NCBI GenBank assembly: GCA_002430835.1
Contig: DJDA01000115.1
Location: forward strand, 1-64,000
Direction of reading: 5' to 3'
Origin: Brevundimonas sp. UBA5936
GTDB taxonomy: Bacteria; Pseudomonadota; Alphaproteobacteria; Caulobacterales; Caulobacteraceae
Length of the DNA: 64,000 nucleotides
In this document: positions 35,842 through 45,485 of the stretch, one piece after another
Layout: the number at the start of each line of letters is the position of its first letter
How positions within the stretch are numbered: position 1 is the first letter of the stretch
Made by a program: the position numbers and the translations under genes
Notes under the pieces: generated by a model
The model's database searches: none
The model's input: the letters and a program-made list of their open reading frames with translations, nothing else
Told to the model about the DNA's origin: nothing

Positions 35842-36852
35842 TCAGGCGGAAAGCAGCGCCAGCAAGGCGAAGCTGGCCAGCCAGTGTTCGCCCATGTAGT
35901 CGCCGGTGACGTGGGGCAGGGCGGCGTCCAGATGGATGGCCGCCGCCTTTTCTCCGATCGTGCGGCGCGGGTCATCGGCGGGCAGACCCGCCACGACTTC
36001 GCGCCAGCACCAGCCGCGGCTCAGGTTCAGGCCGTCCAGATGGGCGATCTTGCCGTCTGTACGGTCGCTGACGCGGGCGGGTGTCAGCAGGGTCGCAGGC
36101 CGTCCGTCAGCCAGGGCGGGCAGGAAGGCGTCGAACCAGGCGCGGAAGGTTTCAGATGACAGGACGCGCCGCATGAGGGCGGCTTCCATGAGGGCGGGCG
36201 ACAGGAACTCGTCCTGGGACGGCTCCCACGCCTGGCAGTCGCGATCCTCGGCGTGCCAGCGCAGGGCGGCGGTGCGGCACAGGGCGGCCAGGTCGGCGTC
36301 GTGGACGTCGGCGTAGTCCAACGTCAGCCGAAGGGCGAAGGCGGTGTTATAGTGCGTGCCCGTCCGCACCGGATAGTCGGCGAGCGGCAGGAAGGCCTTG
36401 AATCTCTCAACGAAGACCTGGGCCAGCGGGCGCAGGGTTTCAGCCCAGTGGCGGCCTTCATCGGTGTCGTGGCGTTCCAATTCAGCGGCCAGCATCAGCA
36501 GCCAGGCCCAGCCGTAGGGGCGCTCGAAGCCTCGCGTCTCGGGACGTATCAGATAGGCGACCTCTCCGGCGACGTTATCCGGTGTGAACAACGCATCGGC
36601 CAGGGCGCGGATGCTGGGCGCCTCGGCCATGTGGGGATGCAGGCGATAGAGGGTGAACAGGGTCCACCAGCCATGCACGCAGGAATGCCAGTCGAAGCTG
36701 CCGAAGAAGATCGGGTGCATGTCACGCGGCGTGCGGGCGTCCTGCGGTCCCGTCAGCACATGCATGATGTGGTTGGGATATTCGCGCGTCACATGGCCCA
36801 GAGCGGTGGCGACGAAACGGGAAGCGAGGGCGGCGTCGAGGCTTTGCGTCAT
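35842..36852 (-). CDS. DUF2891 family protein
   Basis: 336 residues from ATG 36852; the frame continues upstream only as shadow of DUF979. The family opening is present: HVTREYPNHIMHVL and HPIFFGSFDWHSCVHGWWTL (given here as FFGSFDWHSCVHGWW). The Trp/His-rich helical repeats suggest an (alpha/alpha) barrel, as in glycan-processing enzymes. The biochemical function is unknown. Its start overlaps the DUF979 stop (ATGA), so it is the last gene of the 5-oxoproline operon, and a role in handling 5-oxoproline-containing compounds is inferred. Confidence 0.87.
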   Translation of the reverse strand: MTQSLDAALASRFVATALGHVTREYPNHIMHVLTGPQDARTPRDMHPIFFGSFDWHSCVHGWWTLFTLYRLHPHMAEAPSIRALADALFTPDNVAGEVAYLIRPETRGFERPYGWAWLLMLAAELERHDTDEGRHWAETLRPLAQVFVERFKAFLPLADYPVRTGTHYNTAFALRLTLDYADVHDADLAALCRTAALRWHAEDRDCQAWEPSQDEFLSPALMEAALMRRVLSSETFRAWFDAFLPALADGRPATLLTPARVSDRTDGKIAHLDGLNLSRGWCWREVVAGLPADDPRRTIGEKAAAIHLDAALPHVTGDYMGEHWLASFALLALLSA

Positions 36853-37820
36853 GATCCGAACCGGAAAGCGAGGAAGTACATCAGCAGCATATTGGCGAAC
36901 AGCATGACGACCGCCGTCGGCAACTGGGCGCGGATGACGCCGTTGAGGGGCGAATTGCGGTCCGGCAGTTCCAGCAGATTGGCGGGCACCACGTTGAAGT
37001 TGGCGGCCATGGGCGTCATCAGCGTTCCGCAAAATCCGGCCAGCATGCCGATGGCGCAGACGATGGCGGGATCGCCGCCGAACTGATGCACCACAATGGG
37101 CAGGCCGATAGCGGCGGTCATGACGGGGAAGGCGGCGAAGGCGTTGCCCATGATGACGGTGAACAGGGCCATGCCCGCGCAATAGGCGAACACCGCCATG
37201 AAGGCCGATGTCATGGGAATGACCTGCGCGATCAGGTCGCCGACCACCTGGCCCACATCAGCGGCCAGGAAGACCGCGCCCAGCGAGGCCAGCATCTGCG
37301 GCAGCAGCGCCGCCCAGCCGATGGAGTCCATCAGTCGACGGCCTTCCTGAACCGGCGCCATGACGGGCGGTCGGAACCAGGCCATGGCGGCGAACAGGGC
37401 GATGACGCAGCCCAACCCCAACGAGATCAGCGTGGTCTGCACTGGCGAGATCAGCCATGCACCTGCCGCCGTATGCTTGGCCAGCAGGGTGCCGCCGACG
37501 GCGACCAGCGGCACCATCAGGGCGGGGACGAACAGAGCGTTTTTCCACCGGGCGGCGCTGGCCTGGCGTTGCTCGGGCGTGGTGGTGGCGGGCTTGCCGA
37601 CGCCCAGTTTTCCGGTGGCGCCGATGACCACCAGGGCGATCACCAGCATCCCGTTGCCGAAGCCGCCCAACCAGCTTCCGAACAGCATCGACAGGGCGAT
37701 CAGTCCCCAGAACAGGGCGCTGCGGAAGCGCGTCGGGTTCTGCGGGTCGCGTAGGCTGAGGATGGAGAAGGCCGCGAACATCAGCCCGGTCGCGATATAG
37801 GCATGCTCAAGCGTGATCAT
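36849..37820 (-). CDS. 5-oxoproline transporter subunit, DUF979 family
   Basis: 323 residues from ATG 37820, with about nine to ten membrane helices. It opens MITLEHAYIATGLMFAAFSI and has the conserved VIMGNAFAAFPVMTAAIGLP (in parts: VIMGNAFAAFPV, MTAAIGLP) and GTLMTPMAANFN. DUF979 and DUF969 proteins always occur as a pair and are now named 5-oxoproline transporter subunits from their link to 5-oxoprolinase and pyrrolidone peptidase genes. ATGA overlaps tie it to DUF969 upstream and DUF2891 downstream. Confidence 0.88.
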   Translation of the reverse strand: MITLEHAYIATGLMFAAFSILSLRDPQNPTRFRSALFWGLIALSMLFGSWLGGFGNGMLVIALVVIGATGKLGVGKPATTTPEQRQASAARWKNALFVPALMVPLVAVGGTLLAKHTAAGAWLISPVQTTLISLGLGCVIALFAAMAWFRPPVMAPVQEGRRLMDSIGWAALLPQMLASLGAVFLAADVGQVVGDLIAQVIPMTSAFMAVFAYCAGMALFTVIMGNAFAAFPVMTAAIGLPIVVHQFGGDPAIVCAIGMLAGFCGTLMTPMAANFNVVPANLLELPDRNSPLNGVIRAQLPTAVVMLFANMLLMYFLAFRFGS

Positions 37821-38551
37821 TGGCCGCCCTCGACGTCGGCCGGGGCGTTCGGAACAGCCATGTCCTTCTTCACCTGACGGTCGAACATCAGCAGACGCGC
37901 GCCGTGGACAAGGAAGGCGACGATGGCCGTGGGGATGGCCCACAGGGAGACATGCAGCGCCTCGACCCGGATGCCCGCCTGCTCAAGGAAGCCGACGATC
38001 AGCACGATGGAACCGATGGCGATGAAGATGTCCTCGCCGAAGAACAGGCCGATGTTGTCCGTGCCTGCCGCCATGCCGCGAATGCGGAAGCGCGCCTTGT
38101 CCGTCAGGGGGCCGTGCTCGCTCTCGGCGGCGCCCTCGGCCATCGGCGCGATCAGGGGGCGCACCATCTGGGGATGACCGCCCAGAGAGGTCAGGCCGAG
38201 CGCCGACGTCGCCTGGCGCACCAGCAGATAGATCAGCATCAGCCGCCCGGCGGTCGCCGCCTTGACCTTGGTCACCAGGTCACGCGCGCGCTCCTGCAGG
38301 CCCGCGCGCTCCAACAGACCGATCACCGGCAGGACCAACCAGGTGATGTGGAAATAGCGGTTGTCGTTGAAGGCCTGGCCGAAGCGCGAGATCGTGTCGA
38401 CCCCGGCCAGGAACAGGCTCTGAGCATCAGCGCCGGGGCCGACCGCCGCCAGCACGCCGGTGGCGATGGCGGCGATCAGGATGACCACGAGCGGATTGAT
38501 CCGCGCGACAAAGCCCGCGACCACGATCGCAATGCCGATCAACACAAGCAT
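37817..38551 (-). CDS. 5-oxoproline transporter subunit, DUF969 family
   Basis: 244 residues with about five to six membrane helices. Conserved segments: VGFVARINPLVVIL-like opening (VAGFVARINPLVVIL), NDNRYFHITWLVLPVIGLLER in parts (NDNRYFHITW, LPVIGLLER), LGGHPQMVRPLIAPMAEGAA and the GMAAGTDNIGLFFGEDIF segment (in parts). It is the partner of DUF979. It begins 63 bases after the 5-oxoprolinase stop, so uptake and hydrolysis of 5-oxoproline are encoded together. Confidence 0.88.
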   Translation of the reverse strand: MLVLIGIAIVVAGFVARINPLVVILIAAIATGVLAAVGPGADAQSLFLAGVDTISRFGQAFNDNRYFHITWLVLPVIGLLERAGLQERARDLVTKVKAATAGRLMLIYLLVRQATSALGLTSLGGHPQMVRPLIAPMAEGAAESEHGPLTDKARFRIRGMAAGTDNIGLFFGEDIFIAIGSIVLIVGFLEQAGIRVEALHVSLWAIPTAIVAFLVHGARLLMFDRQVKKDMAVPNAPADVEGGQ

Positions 38552-38614
38552 GAGCTCAGATCCTCCCCAGAATCTGTCTTGTAATTCGTCCCCGCCGAAT
38601 GGTCGCGCGGATCG

Positions 38615-41600
38615 TTAGTCTGCGGAAGCGTCTTTCGCGCCGAAGCCGCCCCCGCCGGGCGTTTCTATGACGAAGACGTCACCTGCCTCCATGGTCGCCT
38701 CGGCAGTGGGGCCCAAGGTCTCGACCCGCCCGTCGGTCCGCTCGACACGGTTGACGCCGACCGCGCCCGGTCCGCCGCCGTCAGCGCCGAAGGGCGGCAC
38801 GCGACGATGGTTGGACAGGATGGCCGCCGTCATCGGCTCCAGGAAACGCATCCGCCGCACGGCGCCGTCGCCGCCGCTATGACGCCCTTCGCCGCCTGAG
38901 CCGCGCCGGATAGAGAACTCTTCCAGCAGCACAGGGAAGCGCGTCTCCAGCACCTCCGGATCGGTCAGACGGCTGTTGGTCATGTGGGTCTGAACCGCAG
39001 CCGTTCCGTCAAAGTCCGGTCCCGCGCCCGAGCCGCCGGCGATGGTCTCGTAATACTGTCGCGTGTCGTCGCCGAAGGTGAAGTTGTTCATCGTCCCCTG
39101 GCTGGAGGCCAGAACGCCCAGCGCGCCATACAGCGTATCGACCACGGCCTGGCTGGTCTCAACGTTGCCGGCCACCACGGCTGCGGGATAGCGCGGGTTC
39201 AGCATCGAGCCTTCCGGCACGATCAGTTCGATCGGCTTCAGACAGCCCTCGTTCAGCGGAATGGCGTCGTCCACCAGGGTGCGGAAGACATAGAGGGTCG
39301 CCGCCCGCGCGATCGACAACGGGGCGTTGAAGTTGGTCGGCAACTGGTCGCTGGTCCCGGTGAAGTCGACGACCGCGCTGCGGGCCTCGGGGTCCACGTC
39401 GATGCGGACGCGGATGACGGCGCCGTCGTCCATCTCATAGGCGAAGGCGCCGGGCTTCAGGGCGGCGACGGCGCGACGGACGGCTTCCTCGGCGTTGTCC
39501 TGGACGTGGCCCATATAGGCGGTGACGACCGCGCGGCCGAACTCGCCGGTCATGCGGATCAGCTCCTGAGCGCCGCGCGTGCAGGCGGCGACCTGGGCCT
39601 TCAGGTCCGACAGGTTCTGATCGACATTGCGCGACGGCCAGGGACCGGAGGCGAACAGGGCGCGCGTTTCGGCCTCGCAGAGCGTTCCGGCGTCGACCAG
39701 CAGGAAGTCGTCGATCAGCACCCCTTCGTCGTCCACGCTGCGCGAGTCGGCGGGCATGGAGCCGGGCGTGATCCCGCCGACGTCGGCGTGGTGGCCACGC
39801 GCGGCGACGAAGAAGGCCGGGGCGTCATCGCTGTCCAGAAACACCGGCATGATGACGGTGATGTCGGGCAGGTGGGTGCCGCCGTTGTAGGGGGCGTTCA
39901 GCATATAGACGTCGCCCGCCTTCATGCCTCGACCGTCTCGCTGACCCCCGCGCGAGGCGATGACGGTGCGGATGCTCTCGCCCATCGAGCCCAGATGCAC
40001 CGGGATGTGCGGGGCGTTGGCGATCAGCGACCCGCCCGCATCGAAGACGGCGCAGGAGAAGTCCAGACGCTCCTTGATGTTCACCGAATAGGCGGTGGCG
40101 CGCAGGGCCTCGCCCATCTGTTCGGCGCAGGCCATGAAACGGCTGTTGAACACTTCCAGCATGATCGGATCGACGTCCGTGCCGATGGCGGTGCGGGCGG
40201 GCAGGGCGACCACTCGCTTCAGCAGCAGATTGGCCGCCGCATCGACCGACGCGCGCCAGCCGGGTTCGACGACCGTGGTGCCGGTGTCCTCCAGCAGGAT
40301 GGCCGGGCCGTCGACATGAGCGCCGGGCTTCAACGTTTCGCGTCGATAGACGGGCGTCGGGCGATCTTCTCCCGCCATGCGGACGGTCAGGGCGGCGACG
40401 GGTTCGGGAGCGGGCGCCGAGGCGTCGCCATTGGCGGCCTGCACCGTTTCCGGAGCTTGGTCCGAACGGCCGACAGCCTCGACCTCCAGCGTCTCGACGA
40501 CCAGAGCCTTGTCGTCAGCGAAGAAGCCGAAGCGACGGCGGTGCGTTTCCTCGAAGGCGGCGGCCATGTCGGCGGCCGGGCCGAAAGGCACGGTCAGGGG
40601 AGTGTCGGACCCAGCGAACTTGATCTCGGCGCGGGCGACGACCGAGATAGCGTCGGCGTCGAAGCCCTGGACCGCCAGATCACCACGAGCCGCCTCAGTC
40701 AGTTCTGCGACCCGTTCGTCGAGGACAGTGTCCTTTGCGGGAGCGAGAGGCAGGGCGACAGTCATCTGGCGAATGGCCCGCACCTCGGCCAGGCCCATGC
40801 CATAGGCCGACAGTACGCCTGCGAACGGGTGCAGCAGCACTTGAGTCATGCCCAGCGCATCGGCCACCAGGCAGGCGTGCTGCCCGCCCGCGCCGCCGAA
40901 ACAGTTCAGCACATATTTCGTGACGTCATAGCCGCGCTGGATCGAGATCGAGCGGATCGCCTCGGCCATGTTCTGAACGGCGATGGTGACGAAGCCTTCG
41001 GCCAGTTCGCCGGACGTGACGGGGCGGCCGGTGGCGGCGGCGACCTCGGTCGCCATGGCCTCGAACTTCACGCGAACGGCCTCCGCATCCAGCGGTAAAT
41101 CCGCGTCAGGGCCGAAGACGGCGGGGAAGAAGTCGGGGCCCAACTTGCCCATCATGACATTGCAGTCCGTCACCGTCAGCGGTCCGCCACGGCGGTAGGC
41201 GGCGGGCCCCGGAGAAGCGCCTGCCGATTCTGGCCCGACCCTCAATCGCCCGCCGTCGAAGCGACAGATGGAGCCGCCGCCCGCCGCAACGGTGTGGATG
41301 CTCAGCATGGGCGCGCGCAGACGCACCCCGGCCACCACGGCGTCAGATGTCCGTTCATAGTCCCTGGCGAAGTGGGACACGTCGGTCGAGGTGCCGCCCA
41401 TGTCGAAGCCGATGACGCGGTCGAACCCTGCGGCCTTTGCGGTCTCGGCCATGGCCACCACGCCGCCCGCCGGGCCGGACAGGATCGCGTCCTTGCCCCG
41501 GAAGGCGTCGGCGGCGGTCAGCCCGCCCGAAGACTGCATGAACTGCAACGGCGTCGCAGCCCCCAGGTCGCCGCCGACCCGGTCCACATAGGCGCGCAGG

Positions 41601-42259
41601 ATCGGGGATAGATAGGCATCCGCGACCGTCGTGTCGCCGCGCCCGATCAGCTTGATCAGGGCGCCGACCTCATGGCTGACAGACACCTGGTCAAAGCCGA
41701 TCTCGCGCGCGATTTCCGCCAGCCGTCTTTCATGCTCGGTGAAGCGCCAGCCGTGAACCAAGACGATGGCCAGGGCGCGGAATCCGGCCTCATACGCGCG
41801 TGTCAGATCAGTCCGCGCCTTCGCCTCGTCCAGCGGACGATCAACGGCGCCGTCGGCGGTCAGGCGCTCGTTAATCTCAACCACGTGGTCATAGAGTTGA
41901 TCGTTCAGGCGAATATGACGGGTGAACAGCTCCGGCCGAGCCTGCCAGCCGATTCTCAAGGCGTCGCCAAAGCCCGCAGTGATCGCCAGCGCCGTGGGTT
42001 CGCCCTTGCGCTCCAGCAAGGCGTTGGTGGCGACTGTCGTGCCCATGCGAACTTCATCGACCAGTCCCGCCGCCAGCGGGCCGGGCGCGGCCTGCAATAT
42101 GCGGCGAATGCTTTCGACGGCGGCGTCAGCGTACTGCTCTGGATTCACCGACAGCAGCTTGCCTGTACGGAGCGAACCATCAGGCGCCCGAGCGACCACA
42201 TCGGTAAAGGTGCCGCCTCGGTCGATCCAGAATCGCCAACTCAGGTTCGTCTTTGTCAT
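38615..42259 (-). CDS. ATP-dependent 5-oxoprolinase (fused HyuA-HyuB type)
   Basis: 1214 residues, the length of the single-chain enzyme. The N-terminal HyuA half opens [15 protein letters not shown] and has [12 protein letters not shown] (nucleotide-binding) and [17 protein letters not shown]. The C-terminal HyuB half (from about 690) contains [38 protein letters not shown] and GGGGFG at the end. It hydrolyses 5-oxo-L-proline to glutamate using ATP. Hydantoinases share both halves, so the substrate rests on the adjacent DUF969/DUF979 transporter. It is the first gene of the leftward operon and divergent from a TonB-dependent receptor. Confidence 0.9.
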   Translation of the reverse strand: MTKTNLSWRFWIDRGGTFTDVVARAPDGSLRTGKLLSVNPEQYADAAVESIRRILQAAPGPLAAGLVDEVRMGTTVATNALLERKGEPTALAITAGFGDALRIGWQARPELFTRHIRLNDQLYDHVVEINERLTADGAVDRPLDEAKARTDLTRAYEAGFRALAIVLVHGWRFTEHERRLAEIAREIGFDQVSVSHEVGALIKLIGRGDTTVADAYLSPILRAYVDRVGGDLGAATPLQFMQSSGGLTAADAFRGKDAILSGPAGGVVAMAETAKAAGFDRVIGFDMGGTSTDVSHFARDYERTSDAVVAGVRLRAPMLSIHTVAAGGGSICRFDGGRLRVGPESAGASPGPAAYRRGGPLTVTDCNVMMGKLGPDFFPAVFGPDADLPLDAEAVRVKFEAMATEVAAATGRPVTSGELAEGFVTIAVQNMAEAIRSISIQRGYDVTKYVLNCFGGAGGQHACLVADALGMTQVLLHPFAGVLSAYGMGLAEVRAIRQMTVALPLAPAKDTVLDERVAELTEAARGDLAVQGFDADAISVVARAEIKFAGSDTPLTVPFGPAADMAAAFEETHRRRFGFFADDKALVVETLEVEAVGRSDQAPETVQAANGDASAPAPEPVAALTVRMAGEDRPTPVYRRETLKPGAHVDGPAILLEDTGTTVVEPGWRASVDAAANLLLKRVVALPARTAIGTDVDPIMLEVFNSRFMACAEQMGEALRATAYSVNIKERLDFSCAVFDAGGSLIANAPHIPVHLGSMGESIRTVIASRGGQRDGRGMKAGDVYMLNAPYNGGTHLPDITVIMPVFLDSDDAPAFFVAARGHHADVGGITPGSMPADSRSVDDEGVLIDDFLLVDAGTLCEAETRALFASGPWPSRNVDQNLSDLKAQVAACTRGAQELIRMTGEFGRAVVTAYMGHVQDNAEEAVRRAVAALKPGAFAYEMDDGAVIRVRIDVDPEARSAVVDFTGTSDQLPTNFNAPLSIARAATLYVFRTLVDDAIPLNEGCLKPIELIVPEGSMLNPRYPAAVVAGNVETSQAVVDTLYGALGVLASSQGTMNNFTFGDDTRQYYETIAGGSGAGPDFDGTAAVQTHMTNSRLTDPEVLETRFPVLLEEFSIRRGSGGEGRHSGGDGAVRRMRFLEPMTAAILSNHRRVPPFGADGGGPGAVGVNRVERTDGRVETLGPTAEATMEAGDVFVIETPGGGGFGAKDASAD

Positions 42260-42324
42260 AATCGGTGTTTATGGCCGATATCCGCGCCGACGCCAGCACT
42301 GACCTCGGTTCACCCTGGCGCTGA

Positions 42325-42372
42325 TTGACAGGCTGGGCTGAATGAGGCGTATATGAATATGGCCTCATATTT
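42325..42372 (+). promoter_or_regulatory. Promoter and inverted-repeat operator of the TonB-receptor gene
   Basis: A perfect -35 box TTGACA (42325-42330) is followed after 18 bases by GTATAT (42349-42354). Directly beside it lies the inverted repeat GAATATG-GCCT-CATATTT (42355-42372, perfect 6-bp arms AATATG/CATATT). Fifteen of 18 bases match the repeat at 48977-48994. A larger ATGAGGC...GCCTCAT repeat (42342-42368) overlaps it. The position suggests repression by a TetR-type protein. Confidence 0.6.
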
Positions 42373-42408
42373 AATTTCAACGACACATAGGGGCATAGGG
42401 GAAGAAGC

Positions 42409-44652
42409 GTGAAGAAGACCAACCTATTCGGAGCCGTCTGCACTATGACGCTCGCCGTGGCGGCGAACGCTCAAGCTCAGTCGGAACCCGCCCCGGACGT
42501 CGCAACCGTCGAGGATATCGTGGTGACGGCGCGTCACCGCGCCCAGAACCTACAGGATGTGCCGATCTCCATCACCGCCTATTCGGGCGAAAATCTGGAC
42601 CGGATGAACGTCAACAACGTGCTGGAGCTGAGCGGCCTGGCGCCGGGTCTCCAGGTGCACGGCGGGGACTCTTCTGTGGCGCCCAAGGTCTATATCCGCG
42701 GCGTCGGCTCGAACGACTTCAACCCGACCAACCCCAGCCCGACGGCCGTCTATGTGGACGGCGTGATCCGCGGTTCGTCGATCATGCAGTTGGATTCCTT
42801 CTTCGACCTGTCGCAGGTCGAGGTGCTGCGCGGACCGCAGGGCACGCTGTTCGGCCGCAACACCACGGGCGGCGCCCTGAACATCACCAGCCGTCGTCCG
42901 ACTGATTACTACACGGCTGACCTGACCGCCCGTTACGGTTCGCGTGAGCGGATGGAGCTGGAAGGCGGCGTCGGCGGCCCGGTGATCGAGGATGTCCTGG
43001 CCTTCCGCGCGGCGGCTAACTACGTCCGCGACGACGGCTATACGAAGAACCGCCTGACCGGGAACAACGTCAACGACACCGACCGTTGGGCCGCGCGGAT
43101 GTCGCTGCTCTATACGCCCAACGACCGCGTCGAAGTGCTGGCTCACATCGGCGGCGGCAACAGCCGCAACGGCGCCCTGCAGGGGCAGGCGAGGGGACTA
43201 ATTCCCAACACCGCCGAGGCCACCGGGCCGGATGGTTGGTGCCTGCCCAGCTTCTACGGCTCCTCGGCCTGTACCGACGCCCTGGGCTATGTCGACACCG
43301 ACGGCGATCCCTACGCCGGCGACTATTCGATGGAAGGCCGCGACCGGCTGAAGCTGTTCAACGCCGACGTCACCACGACGGTCGATCTGGGCACGCTGTC
43401 GCTGGTGTCGGTCACCGGCTTCGTCAACGCCCGCCACCGCGACGACGAGAACACGGATTCCGGCCCGAACAACCTGATCAAGGGCTTCTACCGCGTCGAT
43501 CAGGATCAGTTCACCCAGGAGTTCCGTCTGCAGTCCAACAGCGGCGGCCGCTTCGACTGGGTCGCGGGCGTCTTCTACATGAACGACAGCCTGAAGTCGG
43601 ACAGCGCCTTCGAGATCGGTCTGGACCTGCTGAACATGCTGCCGGACCCGATGGACGGCGTCGCCATGGGCGTGGGCACCGTCTCCTATCCTCACAGCCT
43701 GAAGACCGAGAGCTACGCCGTCTTCGGCGAAGTCGACTACAAGCTGACCGAGCGCCTGTCGCTGGTCGCGGGCCTGCGCTGGTCGCGTGACGACAAGACC
43801 ATGGACTACCACAGCGGCTTCACCGAGGCGGGCGTGACCCTGGTCGACTTCCACGGCTCCAAGTCGTTCGAGAGCATCTCGGGCCGCGCCGTGCTGAACT
43901 ATGACATCAGCGACAACTCGCGCGCCTATGTCAGCTACAATCGCGGCTACAAGAGCGGCGGTTTCGCAGGCGGCATGATCACCGACGTTCAGGATCTGGG
44001 TCCGTACGACGACGAAGTGCTGAACGCCTATGAGGTCGGCTTCAAGAGCGAGCTGTTCGGGCGTCGTGCGCGTCTGAACGCGGCGGCCTTCTACTACGAC
44101 TATCAGGATCTGCAGGTTTACAGCTACGTCGTGCGCGGCCCGACCAGCGTGCCGATCCTCGACAACGCCTCCGACGCCGTCATCAAGGGCGCTGAAATCG
44201 AGCTGACCGTCGCACCGATGAAGGGGCTGGATATCTCGCTGGGCGCAGCCGTGCTGGACAGCGAATACAAGAACTACATCTCGGTCGGCGAAGACTTCTC
44301 TGGCAACCGCCTGCCGACCGCGCCTGAGTTCACCTTCAATGGGGCTGTGTCCTATCAGCACAGCCTGGGCGACAAGGGTGATCTGCTGATGACCCTGTCG
44401 GGCTCCTATCGCTCGAAGTTCTACTTCAGCTCGGGCAATGTCGAGCGGCTCAGCCAGGACGGATATTGGACCGTCAATGGCGAACTGGGCTGGGCTTTGC
44501 CGGACGGCAAGACCGAGGTCGGCCTGTGGGCGCGTAACCTGACGGACGAAGTCTATCAGCGCGGCATCGTCAACCTGGAGGCTCTGGGCATGGACCGGGT
44601 GTCGATGGGCGAGCCTCGCTCGGCTGGCGTCTATCTGCGTTTGCGTTACTAA
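42409..44652 (+). CDS. TonB-dependent outer-membrane receptor
   Basis: 747 residues from GTG 42409 (GGGGAAGAAG upstream). A signal peptide is cut near ANAQAQ; the TonB box is EDIVVTA (35-41). The plug domain has RAQNLQDVPISITAYSGE (in parts: NLQDVPISITAY), VYIRGVGSND, VEVLRGPQGTLFGRNTTGGALN (in parts) and a 22-strand barrel ends in LRY. It takes up a bulky ligand across the outer membrane with energy from TonB. The LFGRNTTGGA form is the Sphingomonad/Caulobacter type often linked to hydrophobic or aromatic substrates rather than siderophores. The ligand is unknown; the TetR gene follows. Confidence 0.93.
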   Translation: MKKTNLFGAVCTMTLAVAANAQAQSEPAPDVATVEDIVVTARHRAQNLQDVPISITAYSGENLDRMNVNNVLELSGLAPGLQVHGGDSSVAPKVYIRGVGSNDFNPTNPSPTAVYVDGVIRGSSIMQLDSFFDLSQVEVLRGPQGTLFGRNTTGGALNITSRRPTDYYTADLTARYGSRERMELEGGVGGPVIEDVLAFRAAANYVRDDGYTKNRLTGNNVNDTDRWAARMSLLYTPNDRVEVLAHIGGGNSRNGALQGQARGLIPNTAEATGPDGWCLPSFYGSSACTDALGYVDTDGDPYAGDYSMEGRDRLKLFNADVTTTVDLGTLSLVSVTGFVNARHRDDENTDSGPNNLIKGFYRVDQDQFTQEFRLQSNSGGRFDWVAGVFYMNDSLKSDSAFEIGLDLLNMLPDPMDGVAMGVGTVSYPHSLKTESYAVFGEVDYKLTERLSLVAGLRWSRDDKTMDYHSGFTEAGVTLVDFHGSKSFESISGRAVLNYDISDNSRAYVSYNRGYKSGGFAGGMITDVQDLGPYDDEVLNAYEVGFKSELFGRRARLNAAAFYYDYQDLQVYSYVVRGPTSVPILDNASDAVIKGAEIELTVAPMKGLDISLGAAVLDSEYKNYISVGEDFSGNRLPTAPEFTFNGAVSYQHSLGDKGDLLMTLSGSYRSKFYFSSGNVERLSQDGYWTVNGELGWALPDGKTEVGLWARNLTDEVYQRGIVNLEALGMDRVSMGEPRSAGVYLRLRY

Positions 44653-44750
44653 GGGACGCTTGGCGGCGTTCGGCTTGGTCGGACGCCGCCGGTTCTTGAT
44701 CGAAACGGCGGGCTGGGGCGTGATCCGACCTCGTCGCAGACGAGGCGTTG

Positions 44751-45485
44751 ATGCAACTGCAGAGCTATTCCTCCTATCTGGCCGCTGAGCTGCGGGACAA
44801 CCCGCCGCGCCTCAAAGGACAACGCACGCGCGCGCGGCTTCTGCTGGCCGCCGCCCAGGTGCTGGAGGAGCGCGGCTTTCACGCCATGCGCGTCGGCGAC
44901 ATCACGACCCAGGCCGAAGTCGCCGAAGGCTCCTTCTACGTCTACTTCAAGGACAAGACCGAGATTTCCGTCGAGGCGCTGGCGCGCTTCTTCGATGACT
45001 ATGTCGCCAAGGCGATGACGCCCGCGACGGGCGACACGCCATTCGCCCGAATCCGTTCGACCAACCGTCTGTGGTTCCGCGTCTGTCGGGCGAATCCCGG
45101 CTTGATGAAGTGCGTCTTCCAGGTCGGCGACTATGTTCCCGAATTCCTGCAGATCAGCCAGAAGATCAACCGCCGCTGGGCCGAGGTCGTGGCCGAGAGC
45201 ATCCAGCGTCGCCGCGCCGAGGACGACCCGGACGCCGTGCGCCTGGCCGGCTACATGCTGGTCGCCATGGCGGACGAAATCGCTCGCAAGATGATCGTCC
45301 TGCCCGATGAATCCTTCATCGAGGTCTTGGGGCGTATGGGGGCTGATGCTGACGACACCTTGTCGGACGCCGTCAGCGTGGTCTGGCACCAGTTGGCCTA
45401 TGGCGACGCCCCAACGAGCGATGACCTTCCGGAAGCGGCCGTGAGGCTGGCCGGCTTCCTGTCGCGGTCGCGGCCCGCCGCCTAG
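44751..45485 (+). CDS. TetR/AcrR-family transcriptional regulator
   Basis: 244 residues from ATG 44751 (one codon after a TTG). The N-terminal helix-turn-helix spans about 25-70: RARLLLAAAQVLEERGFHAM, then VGDITTQAEVAEGSFYVYF and KDKTE, the TetR pattern. The longer C-terminal domain is the ligand pocket, specific for an unknown inducer, often an acyl-CoA or the substrate itself. It stands between the TonB-receptor gene and the convergent MFS gene (4-base overlap). The inverted repeats at 42355 and 48977 are its most likely operators; its own upstream region lacks such a repeat. Confidence 0.9.
   Translation: MQLQSYSSYLAAELRDNPPRLKGQRTRARLLLAAAQVLEERGFHAMRVGDITTQAEVAEGSFYVYFKDKTEISVEALARFFDDYVAKAMTPATGDTPFARIRSTNRLWFRVCRANPGLMKCVFQVGDYVPEFLQISQKINRRWAEVVAESIQRRRAEDDPDAVRLAGYMLVAMADEIARKMIVLPDESFIEVLGRMGADADDTLSDAVSVVWHQLAYGDAPTSDDLPEAAVRLAGFLSRSRPAA

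Noticed and set aside
38984..41098. 704-codon open frame on the plus strand
   Set aside because: Shadow of 5-oxoprolinase; low-complexity Gly/Arg/Gln translation.
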